Below are positions 9,212-13,496 of a DNA stretch of 13,496 nt, in pieces. Numbering within the stretch: the first letter of the stretch is position 1; every line of letters starts with the position of its first letter. Under the pieces are notes generated by a model. It was given only the letters and a program-made list of their open reading frames with translations, was not told where the DNA came from and did no database searches. This DNA comes from Pleurotus ostreatus/Saccharomyces cerevisiae fusant (Eukaryota; Opisthokonta). The stretch lies in contig JAMQCK010000962.1 of assembly GCA_024196135.1 (NCBI GenBank), positions 1 through 13,496 on the forward strand, written 5' to 3'. The position numbers were made by a program, and so were the translations under genes.

Positions 9212-9927
9212 ATGCCTTTTGTTCACCAGTCGTGTCTCGTCTGTACGCGGCCCACTTCGATGTGGTGCGGGAGGTGCCATGCGGCCTGGTACTGCAGTCC
9301 CGAGCATTCGCACCAGGTGCGTGGCCGCTCATTATTCTAGGCCTCGATCTGACGCGTTCCCCAAGGACTGGCTTCGCCACAGGGAAGAGTGCATCCCCTT
9401 GGAGTACCAGACCATGTACAACGCATCCTCCTCTGCACCCGTTGTTGCAAGCTTCTCGGACTCACCTCCGAACGACGTAGTCTTTGCCATCCTCTTCCTT
9501 CCTGAAGAAGGTGCGTTCGTACGGCCTTCTCCGGCTCCCCTCAACACTCATTGCATGCCCCTCAGAGCGCCCCCGCATGATACGGATCGCCTGTTCGGAG
9601 CCCAACAAGGCCTTCGGGGGCACCTGCCCCATTCCACTCCTTGACCGGTACGTCCCCGCCGAAGAGCCTGACACCATCGTCCTCACCCAGGGCCTCAACG
9701 GCGAGACGCTGCGCTACCCGATGCACATATGGTACTCCCCGCACAGCCTGCAGAAGGGCGCGCCCGTCAACCGCGCGATCTTCCACATCACGTCGGGCGC
9801 GGCGCCCAAGGCGTGGTGCGGGCCCGTCGTCGCGTTCAAGTTCAACGGCTCGCGGCGGCATGGGTACACGGACGCGGGCTCGAACGACCTGCCGGCGCTG
9901 TCGGCGTACTTCTTGGCGTACGAGTGA
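9212..9927 (+). CDS. MYND-type zinc finger protein
   Basis: Spliced model of 203 residues: join(9212..9316, 9366..9510, 9566..9927). Introns of 49 and 55 bp both begin GTGCGT; the first ends in AAG, the second in CAG, and phases match. The N-terminal MYND finger has ligands C8, C11, C19, C22, C28, H32, H40 and C44. The usual sixth cysteine (YCSxxC) is a histidine here (YCSPEH), which could still bind zinc. MYND fingers bind proline-rich peptides, so a protein-interaction role is likely. Residues about 50-203 form a compact domain (IPLLDRYVPAEEPDT..., GSRRHGYTDAGSNDLPALSAYF) that I cannot assign. There is no SET domain. The ATG at 9212 lies 7 nt after the acceptor of a probable 5' UTR intron. 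The true function is unknown; lineage-specific MYND proteins are common in agaricomycetes. Confidence 0.85.
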
Positions 9928-10914
9928 TCTGGTCGTCGTCGTTCTTGCCGACAAGGTGGGTGTGCCGAGTTGTCGGACGGTCTCGACGTTCATGAACTCG
10001 CTCCGCTGACTGTTCGCGGTGCAGATCCCCCGTTCTGCCGGCAATATTCGTCTCATTTGCCGGTCTTCTTGCACCGGTTTCCTGCGCCCGTTCGCTTCAT
10101 ATATTTGATTCATTAACATAGCATAGTACTAGTCGACCATACTCCATGGGTTTAATGATTGCGCCTGGTGAATAATGGCTTTTGTGTTCCCCTTCCTGAC
10201 GTCCGTTTTCTGCGTTTCGATAGGTCTATCATGACCTGAAGCTGCAGCATCCTCGTGTGCTTTCTTTGGAAAGTATTGGCCGTGGGAGCCACGACAATGA
10301 CCTGCTCTGAAAGAGTTCCAAATGCGTCCTCGAGAGCGCGACCCTGCAACAACGTGGCTTTAATGTTTGATTTGATCCCACGGATCCGGGATCCCGAGCT
10401 CAACGGATCACGGAGCTCGGCGCTCCTCTGACTTGCCGAATTGCCGACGCAAAGTCCAAACACGAACTCGAACCGTGCATGCATCTGTCGCTCGTCAGGT
10501 TGACCGAGCTCGGGGACCTTTGAGGCCCTCAACGCGAGGACTAGATGCCCTCGTAACGAACCAAGACAATGAACTTAGGTCTCCCCGAATCCCGAAGCCC
10601 GTCTCTCCGGTAAGCGAGCCTCGACAAGCGGAGGGCCTTTCAGATTCCAGGACTCCGCTGCCTGCTGCTGCTGGGTTCCTTTCCAGCTCCCGAACCTACA
10701 GTGCTATATTGACCATAGACGAGCAGAAATGTGTTCTTAACGCAAGTCATCTGCAACGGCGCACACAGGCGAAGGCAAGAGGCAGATGGGTTCAACAGAC
10801 ATTGGTGTACATTGAAGCGCGGCAGCTGAAGTACAAGATGTGCTATACAGACGTCTATTGACTGAAGTCGTGAGTAGGATTCAGTACAACGATGGACGTG
10901 CGTCATGAGCGAGC
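9928..10914. other. Convergent intergenic region between the MYND and sedolisin genes
   Basis: This 987-bp region should carry two 3' UTRs. Open frames here (10152-10532 on -, 10433-10861 on +) begin at TTG, have no domain and no plausible splice partners. The middle (10387-10513) is marked by CCGAGCTC inverted repeats and a perfect CGGGATCCCG palindrome. I found no tRNA or transposon ends. Confidence 0.5.
10387..10513. repeat. Cluster of inverted repeats built on CCGAGCTC
   Basis: CCGAGCTC at 10394-10401 and its reverse complement GAGCTCGG at 10413-10420 can form an 8-bp stem with an 11-nt loop. The full palindrome CCGAGCTCGG recurs at 10504-10513. The 10-bp palindrome CGGGATCCCG at 10387-10396 overlaps the first arm. 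Function is unknown. Confidence 0.5.
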
Positions 10915-13380
10915 TCAGACGAGCTTCTGGAGCTTGGCGAAGTCCGGCGTGCCGAGACCAGTGACCTGCGAGGATCGTCAGCATTTGCTGCAAGCGAGAT
11001 TCAAGTCGACATACCGGGTCCCAGCCCTTGGTGGCCTCGAAGCCTGAGGAAAAGGATCGGTCTGAAGCGCTGATAACTCAACAAGGAAAAGTACGCACCA
11101 TCGGTACCACAGCCGGGGTTAGTGCCCTCGGTGATGTCGTTGAAGCCGTCAGCGGCGGTGCTGTAGATGAGCGGGTTCAAGAAGCCCAACTGCGGGCTTG
11201 TAAGGACGCAGAAGAGGTCTCTTAACACATCTTACTTACCGGCGACTGGCCCTGGGAGACCTTGTAGTCGTTGAGGAGCGCGATGATACCGGCGACGGTC
11301 TACAGGATTATTAGCCCCGAGGTGTTGACAGTAGCGCAAGAGACAGCGTACCGGCGAGCTAGCACTCGTGCCACCGACGCTCTGCGTGATACCACCAATG
11401 ACGACCTGGAAGCCCGAGCCCTGGGCAGCCAGGTCGGGGTACGCGCGACCAGAGGAGCTGTTCATCGCCATCAGCGACTCATCCTTCACCTACACCAACA
11501 CCAACATCATCAGCTACACTCACTTGAACAAGTCCTTGTTCTTGTCGCCCCAGAAGTCGAGGTACGCGCTGACGGCGTCGGCCTGGTAATCGGGCTGGGC
11601 GAAGTAGCGGGAGAAGCTGATGGGAAGAGAGATGTCAATACGGGTGCAGTGGTAGATGGGTAGAGCTTGCGACGCACCCTCCACCAGAGAAGTCGACAGC
11701 CTTCTCGGGGTTGGTGCCGGTGGTGCCGCCGACGGTGGTCACGTATGGGCAGCTGGCTATAAAATGGGTTCATCAGTCAAGGCGGACTGAAAGAGCATCA
11801 ACGCTAGCACATACCAGGGAACGCCGGCTGGAAAGCAGTCGCGTTCGAGCCATCATTGTTAGCGCAGTCGCCGCCACCGACTGGTCGAGATAATCAGCAA
11901 AGAACTTGATGATTGGAATGGTTTGCTCACCGCCGAAGTCACCGCTGGAGAAGAGGATGGACGCGCCGCGAGCGCCGAGCTTGGCAAGCTGGTCGCAGAC
12001 GTTCTGGGCGTAGTCCTGGGGCACGGTCTGCTCGTCGTCGCCTGACGAGGGACGTCAGTCAGAGAGCAGATGCAAAGACCCGCAGTGGGACGTACCGTAG
12101 CTAGTCGTGAAGGTCTGTGGGATGTCATTCTGGTCAAGGATGTACTCAAGCCAGTCCCTTTGCGGCAGATGAGCAGATGTCAAGTCAAGGCCTATGGTGA
12201 ACTTACAAGTAGGGCTCTGGAAAGAATTGTTCAGTATCTGCCCAACGACTTCCATGATAGTACGTACCGTTAGTGTTCGTAGGCGTCTGCGAGTCCTCGT
12301 TGTAGGGGGGCGAGCCACCAGTGCTGTAGTACACGTTCGGAATGGGGTAGGACAGCGCCTCAGTGTACTGAATGTCAAGGTTCGCCTCCACTGTGCATCA
12401 CTGTTGAGCCAGAAGCGCAGTAGAGATGGCCATGCGTATCTCACCTCCGGGATCGTTCTGGTCATTGCCACCGTCATTGATCTGGACGGTCTTGAAGGTC
12501 GCATTTGCGGCGTCCGGGAGGTACTTCTTCAAGAAGGTTGTGAGGTCCTTCTCGTTCGCGAACTCGTCGAGATACTGTGTCCACGTCAGTAAATTAGTAG
12601 AGGATGTGTCGATTGTCCGGTAGAACTTACGCCAGCAACACCGAGCGTGGTGTTGGTGTCAGCCTTCGGCTTGTAGCCGGACGTGTTGTAGAGCTTCTGC
12701 AAGCAAGCAGGGGTGACAGTCCTGCCGCAGTCGCTCGCAGCCTCGACATTGACGTTTAAGTCCTTCTCATTGCTGCCATCGAGCTCCGGCTGCTTGAAAG
12801 AAGTCGCGCGCATGGAGTTCATGGTGCCGAAGTACGTCGTCGGAGCAACGACGTCGACATGACCGATGAGATCCTTGGGCAGAGAGTACGACATCGTGCG
12901 GACGACGTACTCCCCGGTCGTAGTGTGGCGGTAGACGTTGTACTTCGTGCCGAGCAGTTTCTCCGCCTGCTCGACGGTGACGTTGTAGATCGTCACGAAG
13001 TTCGTCGCCGCGGAGTGCTTCATGTTCGAGATGTCGATGCCGTGGTAATCGAACCAGTCCTGGACGAGGGGGAGCGTGTCGTCGTGCGGGCGCGCGAGCT
13101 CGTGCAGCTCGCCCTTGGAGAGGTGCTGGCCGTACGAGTCGTGGCCCGGCGTGCTGACCTCGTATAACTTAGAAATGAGAGTCTCAATGTGCGGCTGAGC
13201 GAGGCCGAGGCGCAGGTCGAAGGTGTGGTCGGCCGGGGCGGGGCCGTGGTACTGGAAGCCCTTGGGTATCGTCTCCCAGGCGTGCTTGACGGACCGGTCA
13301 TCCCAGCGCTTGCCCAGAGGCGACGCTGCCGCGAGGGCGGCGAGGTGAAGTGCGCTGACACCGAGTCCGAGGAGAAGCAT
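10915..13380 (-). CDS. Secreted sedolisin (peptidase S53), tripeptidyl-peptidase precursor
   Basis: Spliced model of 586 residues in 14 exons: complement(join(10915..10965, 11015..11043, 11099..11189, 11240..11299, 11352..11457, 11524..11616, 11678..11756, 11815..11880, 11931..12041, 12096..12157, 12207..12216, 12268..12390, 12445..12574, 12631..13380)). A signal peptide (MLLLGLGVSALHLAALAAAS) precedes a pro-domain of about 190 residues, probably removed at low pH. Catalytic residues are E295 and D299 (EANLDIQYT), D393 in the oxyanion hole (SSGDFG) and S506 (GGTSASSP). The C-terminal calcium site is present: D548/I549 (NDIT) and D569 (GWDPVTGLG). All key residues are intact, so the enzyme should be active. 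It is expected to take tripeptides from protein N-termini in acidic medium for nitrogen supply. Several N-glycosylation sites (NVT, NTS, NTT, NAT) fit secretion. The start at 13380 has ACC before ATG; an in-frame ATG at 13410 lies too close to the TATA box. Confidence 0.93.
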
Positions 13381-13428
13381 GGTAGGGAGAGGCGGGGGAA
13401 GAGGTTGCATGCGCGCAGCTGCGGGTCC

Positions 13429-13435
13429 TTATATA
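13429..13435 (-). promoter_or_regulatory. TATA box of the sedolisin gene
   Basis: TATATAA reads on the minus strand, 49 bp upstream of the chosen ATG at 13380 and only about 19 bp upstream of the alternative ATG at 13410. A start of transcription 25-35 bp downstream of the box falls near 13395-13405, which favours the ATG at 13380. Confidence 0.6.
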
Positions 13436-13460
13436 CGGGCGTTCCGTAGATGCGATGCTT

Positions 13461-13486
13461 CCCCGCGGCTTCGCGTGATACGCGGG
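13461..13486 (-). promoter_or_regulatory. Possible CreA/Mig1-type site and CCCGCG/CGCGGG dyad upstream of the sedolisin gene
   Basis: GCGGGG on the minus strand (13461-13466) fits the SYGGRG core of the fungal carbon repressor CreA/Mig1. It lies within a spaced inverted repeat, CCCGCG at 13462-13467 and CGCGGG at 13481-13486, just upstream of the TATA box. A second GCGGGG lies on the plus strand at 13392-13397. Carbon repression of secreted proteases is common in fungi, but these short motifs also occur by chance in GC-rich DNA. Confidence 0.25.
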
Positions 13487-13496
13487 TATGGCTTCC

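Noticed and set aside
10152..10532. 126-residue minus-strand frame between the MYND and sedolisin genes
   Set aside because: It starts at TTG, has no suitable ATG near its start, no known domain and no splice links to neighbours.
10433..10861. 142-residue plus-strand frame in the same gap
   Set aside because: It starts at TTG and overlaps the palindrome cluster; its composition is random-looking and no domain is seen.

Overview
This window is intron-rich nuclear DNA from a filamentous fungus. It is most likely an agaricomycete basidiomycete, possibly of the Polyporales. That placement rests on the GC-rich coding sequence, the many 47-66 bp introns with GTRNGT-type donors and NAG acceptors (one gene-1 intron is longer, 136 bp), and the gene families present. 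The species cannot be named from the sequence alone. I see no viral, plasmid, transposon, CRISPR or bacterial features.

Six protein genes were reconstructed by hand-splicing, each ending in a complete stop codon. From left to right they are: (1) + strand, 121-2931, an 840-residue membrane-anchored protein with long amphipathic repeats and no recognised family; (2) - strand, 5890-3757, a 641-residue CUE-like/DUF1771/Smr protein resembling the mRNA-surveillance nuclease Cue2; (3) - strand, 7554-6655, a 228-residue heterochromatin protein 1 with chromo and chromo shadow domains; (4) - strand, 8578-7879, the 162-residue exon junction complex subunit Y14/RBM8A; (5) + strand, 9212-9927, a 203-residue MYND zinc-finger protein with a probable 5' UTR intron; (6) - strand, 13380-10915, a secreted sedolisin (S53) tripeptidyl-peptidase precursor of 586 residues in 14 exons, one only 10 nt long.

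Genes 4, 3 and 2 form a tandem minus-strand run of nuclear or RNA-related housekeeping genes. Genes 4 and 5 are divergent and share a 633-bp promoter region. Genes 1/2 and 5/6 are convergent. There is no sign that the six act in one pathway. HP1, Y14 and the Smr protein all act on chromatin or mRNA, but adjacency in a fungus is weak evidence for shared function.

The less expected signals are non-coding. ACGCGT boxes are concentrated in the non-coding DNA of the HP1-Y14-MYND block. A degenerate 22-bp repeat lies in the 3' region of the Smr gene. Inverted repeats built on CCGAGCTC lie between genes 5 and 6. I found no convincing novel biological system. This is an ordinary chromosomal segment with several details worth checking.
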